Shown here in pieces: positions 23,519 through 32,165 of a stretch of 38,478 nt of DNA. Each line of letters begins with the position of its first letter. Within the stretch, counting starts at the first letter, position 1. Under the pieces are notes generated by a model. That model was not told the origin of the DNA. It saw only the letters and a program-made list of their open reading frames with translations, and searched no databases. Source of the stretch: an uncultured Chlamydiae bacterium (GTDB lineage Bacteria > Chlamydiota > Chlamydiia > Chlamydiales > Rhabdochlamydiaceae); assembly GCA_945957075.1 (NCBI GenBank), contig CAMFJP010000001.1:1-38478 (forward strand), read 5' to 3'. The position numbers were made by a program, and so were the translations under genes.

Positions 23519-26500
23519 ATGCTTCCAATAACTAATACAGTTCCTCAACAAACTACATTACCTGCTATACCTCCAGCACCTCAAGTCGCAGAAGAAGAGG
23601 TAGCTCCACCTATTTCCTTTGAAACCCTTACAGACAGCGAGCTCATTCATCACCTAGAAGACCCCAGCTTCCCATGGCCAGATCGTTGCCCCAAAGAAAT
23701 TTGTGCACGTATCATAAAAATGGCCCACATTGATCCTGCCAGTCAGGATCAGTTTATCATGTCATGGCTACAGGCATGCGCACAAAAAAATAGCCCGGCA
23801 CTTGCAGAGCACAAACAAATAGTTCTATGCGCTCAGCTATTTATTAAATATAAATTTAACATCACAGAAGGATCCTATCTTAGCGCTATCCTACAAGCCG
23901 CTTGCAACAAAACAGCAGTAGATCCTATCGATAGAAAAAGACGTCTCAACATAGAAAAATTAGATGAAAACACAACACAGCAATTACTCTTTATTCTACT
24001 AGGTAATCCGTCCGAGAATATGCTCGGGCATATCTTACAAGCCTGTGAAACCTATCCAATTGAACGTGTTGTCCTGGCTCTTGCACTTGCAGCTGACAAC
24101 CCCTATTGTAGAAATCAACACCTATGTGATCTGCTAATTAACATGCCACCCACTATCGAATCTTTATTCATCTGTTCTTATCACATAAATCTGCCTATTA
24201 CAGAACTTGTTTTTGAATACTTGCTACAACACAACCCTATGATTATTCTTGAGAAGTGGGCATATCTTTCAGAAATCCAAAGGGAACAAGTGAGCTCAAT
24301 CCTTCGAGGGTGTTTAAAAAGTGACCTAGCTTATCTTGTGGCCTCATGGTCAATTCCAAACTCTTTATGGAATTTTTATCAATACATGCCGAATTTGACC
24401 CCAGACTGGCCAACCGATCTCATAACACCCTCTGACCTCTTTTCTAGCATACTAGAAAGCATCAAAAACAAAACGGACAACAAAGACATATTAGAGCAAA
24501 GCTGGCACCGTTGTCTAACCCCCGAGCAAGGACAAGAAGTCTATAACAACTTAAATACAAAAGACCTTATCAATCTTCTTATTATTGGAGATCCTATAAG
24601 ACAAGATACCCTAGACAAGCTATTTCCCCATCTTATGGAAATGTCTAGTGAAGAATTATCTACATTAATGCCTGCTTTATTCAAAGTTATGTCTGAAGAG
24701 CAATGCTATTGTCTCGTCTGCATGCTCCATGACAAAGGCTTTACAAACTGCATATCAGATACAGTTATGCTAGGACGCCTATTAACACTGCTGTTTAATA
24801 AACTGCATGAAAATGATAAATTACATTATTTTTTGGATTTCATAGAGCCAATCAAAGATAAAACAGCTTTTATTTCATCTTGCCTTAGACTGCCATATCT
24901 AAAAGATCAAATTTTACTAGAAATCTTATTAAATAAGAGCGAAGAAATACGAAATCGTTGTCTAGACTGCGGACTCTGGCGCCTAAATCCTTCGTTTGTA
25001 AAAGCCAAATGCAACCAAGAGGCATTACTAGAACATGCTCCCGAATGTCTTAATCTATCAGCAGATGTTATGGTTCCAGCGCTATTAAACCATGGCGCTT
25101 TACTAGAAGACTACCCCAAAGATTTCTTAAACCAACACAGCACACTCATTATCGATCATTTCCTAGACAATAATCCTGAAAATCTTATGAATCATCTATC
25201 TCTCTTTTCCACAATTGAAGACCAAGAACGCATCATCTACGGCCTGATTGAAAAACACCCTGTATTGGCACGGAAAATACAAGACAAGTTATCCATTGAG
25301 CAACAAGATCTTCTGCTTAAAAAACTAATAGAAGTAGATCCGCAGGTCGCAGAAAAAGATATTCATACTATTCTAGGTATCAATCTGCCACATGATATGA
25401 GCAAAGAGACAGCGGCTACCTACTGCGCGCTATACTTGCACATCTGTTACCTCAAAGAGCGATTTCCAAACCTTGCAATAAACATTATGGGAAGGTGCAC
25501 CTCCTATCTAAATTCACACGGCGTATCCACATCCCTTGCACGCCAAGCCGATTACAGAAAACTCTTTCAGATACTACTAGATGGACTAGATCCCTGCATT
25601 GATCCAGAAGATAAACACCGCCTTGCATATCTGCTAGCTGAACGCAGCTTTAAAGACTATAGACGCAATAGAGAGCAAATATGGAAAGCTCTGGTCATGA
25701 TCGGAGATGCCCCTCTATCCTTCAAAGAAAAAAGAAAATTACTTCATCATTTGGCGCAAGAAAACCCTCAGGCCTCCCGCTTTGAAAATGCATCAAGGCT
25801 ACTGAAAAAAGCCAACCTACTCCTTCTTATCAACATAATAGCACAGGGTTTAAACCAATGGGAAAATGCAGAACAGATCCTCAGCAGCTTCATACAACAA
25901 GCTTTACCTTCCATGCCACAAAACTTTTTAGAATTTTATATAAAAACATTTAACACATGGCAAGATCCTTACGCTCTCATACAGTACATATCTCAACTGA
26001 ATGGGACCCTGGATCCCTCTTTAGAAAAAACCCATCTGCTTCAAGGATGCGCACAATTTATCCAGGCTATATTCGACGGTCCGCAGGCGTGGCAAGAGCT
26101 AAGGCACGCAAAAACAAAGCATATGAACGAAGTAGAGAGGCTCTCCTCCCCGCAACTTCTTGAAATGTGGTCTCAAGAAGTTGAACTTCCAATGCTTAAA
26201 CTACTCACCGATACAGATGACAGTGCTTCTGCCCCACCTAACTTAAAAGAAATCTTCTATACAGCCCTGATTGCAGACAACCACCTGCCTGATCTAGACA
26301 GCTTGCTGCCACGCCTGCACGCTATCTTAACAAACGCCCCAACTACAGAAATAGCCCCTCCCCCCTTGCCACCTATACAAAAGCTAGAAGATCTTATAAT
26401 TGAAAGTATCTCTCATCCCATTGAATCTAAAGAAGACGCGATACAAAAGCTCCGAAAAATAGAAACAGCTCTAACACCCCTACCCAATTGTGCCCGATCA

Positions 26501-27100
26501 CAATTTGCAACAGATATTCATGATCTTATACAACAATTAGATACATCATGTACTAAACCAACAAGCGCCCTTCAGGTTGTTGAAACAGATGACCCAGAAA
26601 TGCTCTTTCTAGCTCCCACACTGATCCCCGGAAGCTGCCAATCTGTTTACGCTCGGTCTTCTACAAACAGATGCCTTATGGGCTTTGTCCTAGACCCCAA
26701 AAACCGGATGATCATCGTCAAAACACCAGAAGGAAGACCGGTTGCAAGGGGAATACTTAGACTAATGCTAACACAAACAAATACAGGCCCCGGAGCACCC
26801 GCCCTTTTCTTAGAAAGACTCTATCCACAGGTTCTTGATCCACAAATCAAAGATGCCATTATTGCAATGGCAAAACATAAAGCTAAGCTACTTGGCATCC
26901 CCCTACACGTCAGCTGGCAAACATTACCACCACAAGCAGCTACACAAACACCCCAACTTCTCGTATCCATAGATTCTGCAGCCCCATTGGAGTACGCCGA
27001 TTCAGCTATAGACATGTTCAATCCCTATTTAAGAATCCTCGTACCAATGCATCAAAACACCGGATCTTATTTCGTGCCACAAAATGAAATCCAAGTTTAA
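23519..27100 (+). CDS. Large helical-repeat protein of unknown function, family B full copy
   Basis: I do not recognise the family. The chosen start (ATG at 23519, 1193 aa) gives a proline/threonine-rich N-terminus (MLPITNTVPQQTTLPAIPPA) like many type III secreted proteins; earlier starts at 23456 or 23507 are possible and the ribosome site is poor. Residues about 35-1000 are predicted helical and leucine-rich, with no signal peptide or membrane segment. The C-terminal 170 residues (from about 1025) form a compact mixed domain with LIPGSCQSVY, KNRMIIVKTPEGRPVARG and PALFLERLYP. The last third is repeated in the next gene. A secreted effector is inferred from composition and context only. Confidence 0.75.
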   Translation: MLPITNTVPQQTTLPAIPPAPQVAEEEVAPPISFETLTDSELIHHLEDPSFPWPDRCPKEICARIIKMAHIDPASQDQFIMSWLQACAQKNSPALAEHKQIVLCAQLFIKYKFNITEGSYLSAILQAACNKTAVDPIDRKRRLNIEKLDENTTQQLLFILLGNPSENMLGHILQACETYPIERVVLALALAADNPYCRNQHLCDLLINMPPTIESLFICSYHINLPITELVFEYLLQHNPMIILEKWAYLSEIQREQVSSILRGCLKSDLAYLVASWSIPNSLWNFYQYMPNLTPDWPTDLITPSDLFSSILESIKNKTDNKDILEQSWHRCLTPEQGQEVYNNLNTKDLINLLIIGDPIRQDTLDKLFPHLMEMSSEELSTLMPALFKVMSEEQCYCLVCMLHDKGFTNCISDTVMLGRLLTLLFNKLHENDKLHYFLDFIEPIKDKTAFISSCLRLPYLKDQILLEILLNKSEEIRNRCLDCGLWRLNPSFVKAKCNQEALLEHAPECLNLSADVMVPALLNHGALLEDYPKDFLNQHSTLIIDHFLDNNPENLMNHLSLFSTIEDQERIIYGLIEKHPVLARKIQDKLSIEQQDLLLKKLIEVDPQVAEKDIHTILGINLPHDMSKETAATYCALYLHICYLKERFPNLAINIMGRCTSYLNSHGVSTSLARQADYRKLFQILLDGLDPCIDPEDKHRLAYLLAERSFKDYRRNREQIWKALVMIGDAPLSFKEKRKLLHHLAQENPQASRFENASRLLKKANLLLLINIIAQGLNQWENAEQILSSFIQQALPSMPQNFLEFYIKTFNTWQDPYALIQYISQLNGTLDPSLEKTHLLQGCAQFIQAIFDGPQAWQELRHAKTKHMNEVERLSSPQLLEMWSQEVELPMLKLLTDTDDSASAPPNLKEIFYTALIADNHLPDLDSLLPRLHAILTNAPTTEIAPPPLPPIQKLEDLIIESISHPIESKEDAIQKLRKIETALTPLPNCARSQFATDIHDLIQQLDTSCTKPTSALQVVETDDPEMLFLAPTLIPGSCQSVYARSSTNRCLMGFVLDPKNRMIIVKTPEGRPVARGILRLMLTQTNTGPGAPALFLERLYPQVLDPQIKDAIIAMAKHKAKLLGIPLHVSWQTLPPQAATQTPQLLVSIDSAAPLEYADSAIDMFNPYLRILVPMHQNTGSYFVPQNEIQV

Positions 27101-27136
27101 ATCAAAGAAAGTAGATGCCCGTAGGGCATCTACTTT
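25821..27136 (+). repeat. Tandem duplication, unit 1
   Basis: This segment, the last third of the large gene plus its terminator hairpin, is closely repeated at 27251-28554. Similarity starts abruptly at CTTATCAA (25825 region against 27255 region) and runs through the terminator core ATGCCCGTRGGGCAT. Differences are mostly at third codon positions. Confidence 0.85.
27108..27136 (+). terminator. Terminator-like hairpin after large gene
   Basis: The arms AAAGTAGATGCCC (27108-27120) and GGGCATCTACTTT (27124-27136) are a perfect 13-bp inverted repeat with loop GTA. The trailing T tract is short (TTTGTAT), so termination may be partial. Confidence 0.65.
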
Positions 27137-27181
27137 GTATAGCAAAACACATTAAAATTTTCTTTAGTTTGCCAATCTCAA

Positions 27182-27223
27182 ACTCATGTTACGCAGCCGC
27201 TAACGGGGTTGCGTAACATGAGT
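27182..27223. repeat. Palindrome at duplication junction with flanking direct repeats
   Basis: ACTCATGTTACGCA (27182-27195) and TGCGTAACATGAGT (27210-27223) pair perfectly; the stem extends by further pairs after one mismatch. TCTCAAA occurs on both sides (27176-27182 and 27223-27229). No T tract follows, so it is not an ordinary terminator. It ends 23 bases before the truncated copy. Confidence 0.7.
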
Positions 27224-27246
27224 CTCAAAACTAAATCCCTCTTCAT

Positions 27247-28515
27247 ATGCTTATTCTTATCAATTTAATCCCAAAGGGTCTAGAGCAATGGGAACATCCA
27301 GAATACATTCTTAGCACGTTCGCACAGGACATCCTACCCTCCATGCCACAAGACTTTTTAGAACGCTATCTAAAAACGTTTAATACATGGCAAGACCCTT
27401 ACGCTCTCATACAGTACATATTTCAACTGAATCGGGACCTTCCCCCCTCTCTAGAAAAAGACAGACTGCTTCAAGGATGCGCACAATTTATCCAGGCTAT
27501 ATTCGATGGTCCACAGGCTTGGCAAGAGCTAAGACGCGCAAAAACAAAGCATATGCATGAGGTAGAACGTCTCTCCTCCCCACGCCTACTTGAAATGTGG
27601 TCTCAAGAAGTTGCATGTCCACTGTCTCAGCTAATTACCCGTACAGATAAAAGTGCTTCTGCCCCCCCTAACTTAAAAGAGATTTTCTATACTGCTCTAA
27701 TTACAGACAATCACCTGACCCATCTAGAAACCCTGCTGCCACGCTTACACGCTATCTTAACAAACGGTCCAGCTACAATAACAAGATCCCCAACGCCTCT
27801 AGAAGAGCTTCTAATCGAAAGTATCTCCCATCCCATTCCATCTAAAGCAGACGCGATAGAGAAGTTAAGAAACATAGAAACAGCTCTAAAATCTCTACCA
27901 GATTGTGCCGGCTCACAATTTACAAGAGATATTCAACATCTTATACAACAACTAGATACATCATCTGCCAACCCAACAAGCGCCCTTCAGGTTGTTGAGA
28001 CCGATGACCCAGAGATGCTCTTTCTAGCTCCGACACTAATTCCAGGAAGTTGCCAATCTGTATACGCTGACTCTTTTTCAAATCAGTGCCTTATGGCCTA
28101 TGTCCTCGATCCCAAAAATCGGATGATCATCGTCAAAACTCCCGATGGAAAACCGGTTGCAAGAGGACTACTTAGACTAATGCTGACACAAACAGATAGA
28201 GGGCCCGAAGCACCCGCCCTTTTCTTAGAAAGACTATATCCACCCGTCCTTGATCCGCAAGTTAAAGATGCTATTATTGCAATGGCAAAACATAAGGCTA
28301 AGCTGCTTGGCATCCCTCTACATGTCAGCTGGCAAACGCTACCACCACAAACAGCTAGGCCAACATCACAATGCCTAGTTTCCATAGACTCTGCAGCCCC
28401 ATTTGAGTATTGCGATTCCGCTGTAGACACGTTCCATCCAGGCCTCGGAATCCCAGTACGTATGAACTTGAACAATGGGTGTTATTCCGTACTCCAAAAT
28501 GAAGTTCCAGTTTAA
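27247..28515 (+). CDS. 5'-truncated tandem paralogue of the large helical protein
   Basis: The 422-aa frame matches the C-terminal third of the gene upstream from its first residues (LILINLIPKGLEQWE against LLLLINIIAQGLNQWE) to the end. It contains the full C-terminal domain (254-422: LIPGSCQSVY, KNRMIIVKTPDGKPVARG, PALFLERLYP). The frame is intact. In sampled stretches substitutions are mostly synonymous: eight base differences in the 63 bases coding for ASAPPNLKEIFYTALI and neighbours, only one changing an amino acid. That argues for a translated protein rather than a decaying copy. No convincing ribosome site precedes the ATG, so expression is uncertain. It lacks about 770 N-terminal residues, including any secretion signal of the parent. 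Confidence 0.65.
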   Translation: MLILINLIPKGLEQWEHPEYILSTFAQDILPSMPQDFLERYLKTFNTWQDPYALIQYIFQLNRDLPPSLEKDRLLQGCAQFIQAIFDGPQAWQELRRAKTKHMHEVERLSSPRLLEMWSQEVACPLSQLITRTDKSASAPPNLKEIFYTALITDNHLTHLETLLPRLHAILTNGPATITRSPTPLEELLIESISHPIPSKADAIEKLRNIETALKSLPDCAGSQFTRDIQHLIQQLDTSSANPTSALQVVETDDPEMLFLAPTLIPGSCQSVYADSFSNQCLMAYVLDPKNRMIIVKTPDGKPVARGLLRLMLTQTDRGPEAPALFLERLYPPVLDPQVKDAIIAMAKHKAKLLGIPLHVSWQTLPPQTARPTSQCLVSIDSAAPFEYCDSAVDTFHPGLGIPVRMNLNNGCYSVLQNEVPV

Positions 28516-28554
28516 ACAAAAAAAAGGAGATGCCCGTGGGGCATCTCCTTTTTT
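27251..28554 (+). repeat. Tandem duplication, unit 2
   Basis: Partner of the segment 25821-27136, covering the coding part and the terminator hairpin with the same ATGCCC/GGGCAT core. The upstream edge coincides with the start codon region of the truncated copy. Confidence 0.85.
28520..28554. terminator. Bidirectional rho-independent terminator
   Basis: AAAAAAGGAGATGCCC (28520-28535) and GGGCATCTCCTTTTTT (28539-28554) form a perfect 16-bp stem with loop GTG. T tracts exist on both strands, so it can end both the truncated copy (plus) and acpP (minus). Confidence 0.9.
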
Positions 28555-28582
28555 AGCAAAGACGTATTACAACATGCTTAGA

Positions 28583-28819
28583 TTAAGCGGGTTGTTTTGC
28601 TTTAATATACGTCACAACATCGCCTACTGTCTTCAGCTTTTCAGCCTCTTCCTCGGCGATCTCAAAACCAAAGCGCTCTTCAAATGTCATGATGAGCTCT
28701 GTAAGATCTAGAGAATCCGCATTGAGATCCTCCACAAAGGACTTGCTTAACGTCACCTCGGCGGCATCAACGCCAAGCTGCTCGACAACAATGTCCATGA
28801 CTTCTTGTTCTATTGTCAT
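28583..28819 (-). CDS. acpP: Acyl carrier protein
   Basis: AcpP carries growing acyl chains on 4'-phosphopantetheine. The ATG at 28819 (MTIEQEVMDIV, 78 aa) is preferred over one 21 bases upstream: it has a GGAAATGG ribosome site and the standard length. The phosphopantetheine serine is residue 36 in NADSLDLTELI. It is strongly acidic and helical, as expected. It is the last gene of the fabH-fabD-fabG-acpP run, 22 bases after fabG, and ends at the bidirectional terminator. Confidence 0.97.
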   Translation of the reverse strand: MTIEQEVMDIVVEQLGVDAAEVTLSKSFVEDLNADSLDLTELIMTFEERFGFEIAEEEAEKLKTVGDVVTYIKAKQPA

Positions 28820-28841
28820 ACCATTTCCTTTTTTTCTCAAA

Positions 28842-29597
28842 CTACATTACCATTCCACCATCTACCGTTAACACTTGCCCTGTGATGTATTGAGCAAGGT
28901 CGCTGGCAAGAAATACAGCGGCATGCGCCACCTCTTCCGCAGACCCCATACGTTTTAAAGGGATCTGTTTTAAAATCTCTTCGCGCTGCTCTGGCGTTAA
29001 AGCATCCGTCATGGGTGTTTCAATAAACCCAGGGGCAATACAATTAACACGAATCGTGCGCGATGCAAGCTCCTGTGCTAATGCCTTTGTAAAACCAATT
29101 ACGCCCGATTTGGAAGCAGCATAATTCACTTGACCCGCATTTCCTGTCAAGCCCACAACAGAAGAAATATTGATAATACTACCAGAGCGCGCCTTCATCA
29201 TAGGCCTTACAAGAGCTTGGCAAAGATTATATACAGACTTTAAGTTGGTTGCGAGTACAAGATCCCAATCTTCCTCTTTCATTTTCATTAAAAGGCCATC
29301 TCTTGTAATGCCCGCATTGTTAATAAGGACATCCACCTGGGGCCACATCGTTAAAAGGTTAAGAACCGCTGTATCGACAGAGGGTTTATGCGCGACATCG
29401 ACGATATGAGCTAAAAACACCTGCTCAGCATCACACCTAGCCTCTTGCAGACGCTGCTTTACCTCTTCGGCTCTCCCAGCATGAGTACCCCAAATACAAA
29501 CGTGTGCCCCCTGCTTTGCACACTGAATTGCCATCTCCTTACCAATACCGGAAGTTCCTCCTGTAATGAGGACCCGTTTATTTTTTAAAAGCTGCAT
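28842..29597 (-). CDS. fabG: 3-Oxoacyl-[acyl-carrier-protein] reductase
   Basis: FabG is the NADPH-dependent reductase of the FAS-II cycle. It has the SDR fold in 251 aa: the cofactor loop TGGTSGIGKEMA (12-23), NNAG in the middle, the catalytic serine in INISSVVG, and the YAASKSG tyrosine-lysine motif. The C-terminal half has the PGFIETPMTD segment and ends YITGQVLTVDGGMVM. The start ATG overlaps the end of fabD by 20 bases, a sign of coupled translation. Confidence 0.97.
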   Translation of the reverse strand: MQLLKNKRVLITGGTSGIGKEMAIQCAKQGAHVCIWGTHAGRAEEVKQRLQEARCDAEQVFLAHIVDVAHKPSVDTAVLNLLTMWPQVDVLINNAGITRDGLLMKMKEEDWDLVLATNLKSVYNLCQALVRPMMKARSGSIINISSVVGLTGNAGQVNYAASKSGVIGFTKALAQELASRTIRVNCIAPGFIETPMTDALTPEQREEILKQIPLKRMGSAEEVAHAAVFLASDLAQYITGQVLTVDGGMVM

Positions 29598-30513
29598 ATT
29601 CTTCCTCTAGTTGTACAATATCCGCTGTGGACCCAATACTCAGGGTTTTTCCTTGAACGCCTATCTTGCGATTCATACCAGAGAGTGTTTTTCCGCAACC
29701 AACTTCCACATACAGCAAAATCCCATGAGACTCCATCGCCAAAATCCCTGCTTGCCAAAGAACGGGAGACACCACTTGGGCAATCAAAAGATCGCGGATT
29801 GCAGAAAGATCGGTCACAAAATCCCCAACTGCATTCATCACAATATCAACCTTTGTTTCTTGAAGATGAAGGGTCTCAAGCGGCAGGCGCAGTTTTTCTT
29901 GTGCACTCTTCATAAACTGTGTATGAAAAGCACCTGCAACATCGAGCGGAATCAGCTTTTTAGCTCCCTTTTCCTTCAATACACAAACGGCTTTTTCCAT
30001 AGACAAAACGTCCCCTGCAATCACAACTTGTCCAGGACAGTTGATGTTAGCAACCCATACATCACAGACCTCTTGCAAAGCACAAGCTACAGCGCTACAA
30101 TCAAGCCCTAGCACCGCTGCCATAAAGCCTTTTCTTGCAAGGCATGCCTCTTGCATGTACTCCCCCCTAGCTTTGACAAGCAAAAGACCCTCTGCAAAAG
30201 ACATTTTTCCAGAGGCTGTCAAGGCCGTGTACTCTCCAAGACTCAGGCCTGCACATACTACTGGCTGCAGCTCCGGAATACACTCTGCAAGCGCTCGAAA
30301 AATTGCCATACTCGAAAGATAAATAGCCAGCTGACTTTTATCTGTGCGCGTTAACTCCTCTGCTGTAGACGCAAACAAAAAGTGCGCAGCATCCATTTTT
30401 AAAACATCGCTCGCCTCTTCAACTGCACGCCTTACGACAGCAAAATCTTTATAAAGATCTTGTATCATCCCAGGGTATTGAGACCCCTGACCTGGAAATA
30501 AAAAAGCAACCAT
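29578..30513 (-). CDS. fabD: Malonyl-CoA:ACP transacylase
   Basis: FabD loads malonyl groups onto ACP. The ATG at 30513 gives MVAFLFPGQGSQYPGM (311 aa), the standard N-terminus; earlier frame starts are inside fabH. The nucleophile is serine 91 in GLSLGEYTAL, with leucine in the place of the histidine found in the more common GHSLGEY; this variant occurs in other FabD lines. The catalytic histidine lies in AGAFHTQFM near residue 200. The start overlaps the fabH stop by one base (TAATG), and the 3' end overlaps fabG. Confidence 0.96.
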   Translation of the reverse strand: MVAFLFPGQGSQYPGMIQDLYKDFAVVRRAVEEASDVLKMDAAHFLFASTAEELTRTDKSQLAIYLSSMAIFRALAECIPELQPVVCAGLSLGEYTALTASGKMSFAEGLLLVKARGEYMQEACLARKGFMAAVLGLDCSAVACALQEVCDVWVANINCPGQVVIAGDVLSMEKAVCVLKEKGAKKLIPLDVAGAFHTQFMKSAQEKLRLPLETLHLQETKVDIVMNAVGDFVTDLSAIRDLLIAQVVSPVLWQAGILAMESHGILLYVEVGCGKTLSGMNRKIGVQGKTLSIGSTADIVQLEEEYAAFKK

Positions 30514-31508
30514 TAGCACTCTCCTGTCATTGTAAGCACACCAGCGCCCCAAGTCAGCCCCGCACCAAATGCAGCAAGTAGGACATGCTCCCCTTTCTCT
30601 AATTTCTGCGTCCGAACAAGTTCATCTAACGCAATACCAATAGATGATGCTGAGGTATTTCCATATTTATGAATCGTCAAAAACACCTTTTCCATAGGCA
30701 AAGAAAACCGTTTTGCAAGGGATTCTATAATGCGTATATTTGCCTGGTGGGGAACAAGCCAACTAATTTCTGCTTCAGAAAGCCCCATTTTTTCCATACA
30801 CTGTTTAGAGGCATGCTCCATGCGGCGCACGGCGTGCTTAAACACCTCTTTTCCATCCATGCGTAAATAATGAAGCTTATCCATAACCGTTTGCGTAGAG
30901 GCCGGCATACGACATCCTCCAGCCGGCAAAGAAAGCAGTTCTGCCTGGAGTCCATCGGCTCCCAAAGAAATCTCTTGGACCTCAAACCCCTTTGGCGTAG
31001 AGGAAACAACACATGAAGAGGCCCCATCTCCAAAAAGAATACAGGTGCCCCGATCTGTATAATCGACAATAGAAGAAAGTTTTTCTGTTGCAACGATAAG
31101 CACATTGCGCGCAGCCCCTGATAAAATATGCGCTCTTGCCAAAGAAAGTGCATACAAATAACCAGTACATGCAGCTTGGACATCTAAAGCTGCAGCCTTG
31201 TCAGCTCCCAGCTGGGCCTGCAAAAAGCAAGCTGTACTTGGAAAAATATGATCTGGAGTAATGGTCGCAACCAAAATAAGATCTATATCACCAACACAAA
31301 GACCTGCACTATCTAACGCCCTCAGCGCCGCTTTTTTACCCATATCGGATGAAAACTCATCTACCTCTGCAAGACGCCTCTCTTTCATCCCTGTGCGCGT
31401 TACAATCCACTCATCGGTTGTATCGACAAGCTTTTCCAAATCTTGATTACTCAAAATCCGCTGAGGCAAGTAAGAACCTGTTCCGATAATGTAAGCTTTT
31501 TTTGACAT
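30513..31508 (-). CDS. fabH: 3-Oxoacyl-[acyl-carrier-protein] synthase III
   Basis: FabH starts fatty-acid synthesis by condensing acetyl-CoA with malonyl-ACP. The 331-aa protein has the Cys-His-Asn triad: cysteine 114 in VQAACTGYLYAL, histidine in VPHQANIRII (near 253) and asparagine in YGNTSASSIG (near 284). The N-terminal ATGSYLP-like IGTGSYLP and TDEWIVTRTGM are standard. It opens the minus-strand FAS-II run. The 62-base gap to the divergent NUDIX gene must hold its promoter, which I could not define clearly. Confidence 0.97.
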   Translation of the reverse strand: MSKKAYIIGTGSYLPQRILSNQDLEKLVDTTDEWIVTRTGMKERRLAEVDEFSSDMGKKAALRALDSAGLCVGDIDLILVATITPDHIFPSTACFLQAQLGADKAAALDVQAACTGYLYALSLARAHILSGAARNVLIVATEKLSSIVDYTDRGTCILFGDGASSCVVSSTPKGFEVQEISLGADGLQAELLSLPAGGCRMPASTQTVMDKLHYLRMDGKEVFKHAVRRMEHASKQCMEKMGLSEAEISWLVPHQANIRIIESLAKRFSLPMEKVFLTIHKYGNTSASSIGIALDELVRTQKLEKGEHVLLAAFGAGLTWGAGVLTMTGEC

Positions 31509-31577
31509 TTACCTTCTCTCAAAATATATGGACAGATTTTAGCCTATTGAACCAAAAAGCGAAAGGAATAATTGTTA

Positions 31578-31606
31578 TTTTCAAAACACCTTTTATCTGT
31601 TATGAT
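31578..31606 (+). promoter_or_regulatory. Possible promoter for NUDIX gene
   Basis: TTTTCA (31578-31583) and TATGAT (31601-31606) are spaced 17 bases apart. If used, transcription would start near 31613, which supports the ATG at 31623 over the earlier ATG at 31602 lying in the -10 box. Confidence 0.4.
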
Positions 31607-31622
31607 AAGAGAAAAACTGCAT

Positions 31623-32051
31623 ATGTCTTGTATCGTTCTTACAGAAAAACCCATAGATTTTTGTCCTAAAATAGAAGTTTCTGCCTGCAGGATACTTGTA
31701 AAAACTACTATTTTAATTTTACAAAACCCACCTCATAAACAAGAACCTTATAGATGGGGCCTTCCAGGAGGAAAGCTAGAACCTGGAGAAACGCCTTTGG
31801 AAGCAGCCTATAGAGAACTTGCAGAAGAAACAGGCATTTATCTTAACACCCCCTTAGAACATGCAGGCTCTCTATATATACGCAAACCTGATATAGATTA
31901 TACGATACATCTTTTTCATAATCAAATAGATACGTACCCATGCGTCCAAATTTCAAAAGAACACTTAACATACATGTGGATTCCTCTAGAGAACCTGGAT
32001 TCAACTCCCCTATTAAGCGGGGGCCACGAAATCATCAACTCTTATCTGTAA
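31623..32051 (+). CDS. NUDIX hydrolase
   Basis: NUDIX proteins cleave nucleoside diphosphates linked to another group. The complete box G-x5-E-x7-REUxEExGU is present as GKLEPGETPLEAAY followed by RELAEETGI; the preceding RWGLPGG is typical. With the start at 31623 (MSCIVLTEKP) the protein has 142 aa; upstream starts would add 7 or 17 residues but overlap the likely promoter. The substrate cannot be told; the layout resembles MutT/ADP-ribose pyrophosphatase types. It is divergent from fabH and unrelated in function, and probably a single-gene unit. Confidence 0.9.
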   Translation: MSCIVLTEKPIDFCPKIEVSACRILVKTTILILQNPPHKQEPYRWGLPGGKLEPGETPLEAAYRELAEETGIYLNTPLEHAGSLYIRKPDIDYTIHLFHNQIDTYPCVQISKEHLTYMWIPLENLDSTPLLSGGHEIINSYL

Positions 32052-32102
32052 AATTAAAATTTAAACTATATAATATTTTAAACATCCCATATTGAACTTT
32101 AA

Positions 32103-32131
32103 TTTACTTCAGACCAATTTTGTATTATAAT
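32103..32131 (+). promoter_or_regulatory. Predicted promoter for family A paralogue 2
   Basis: TTTACT (32103-32108) and a perfect TATAAT (32126-32131) are spaced 17 bases apart within a very AT-rich gap, about 35 bases before the start codon. Confidence 0.5.
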
Positions 32132-32165
32132 ATTCAATTATTATAACAATATAATTAGGTTTGAT

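Noticed and set aside
29611..30111. 166-codon open frame on the plus strand inside fabD
   Set aside because: It is antisense to a clearly conserved gene and its translation is rich in Cys, His and Asn with no family pattern.
30725..31183. 152-codon minus-strand frame inside fabH
   Set aside because: Shadow frame of fabH in another register; composition is rich in Cys, Phe and Leu and has no recognisable domain.
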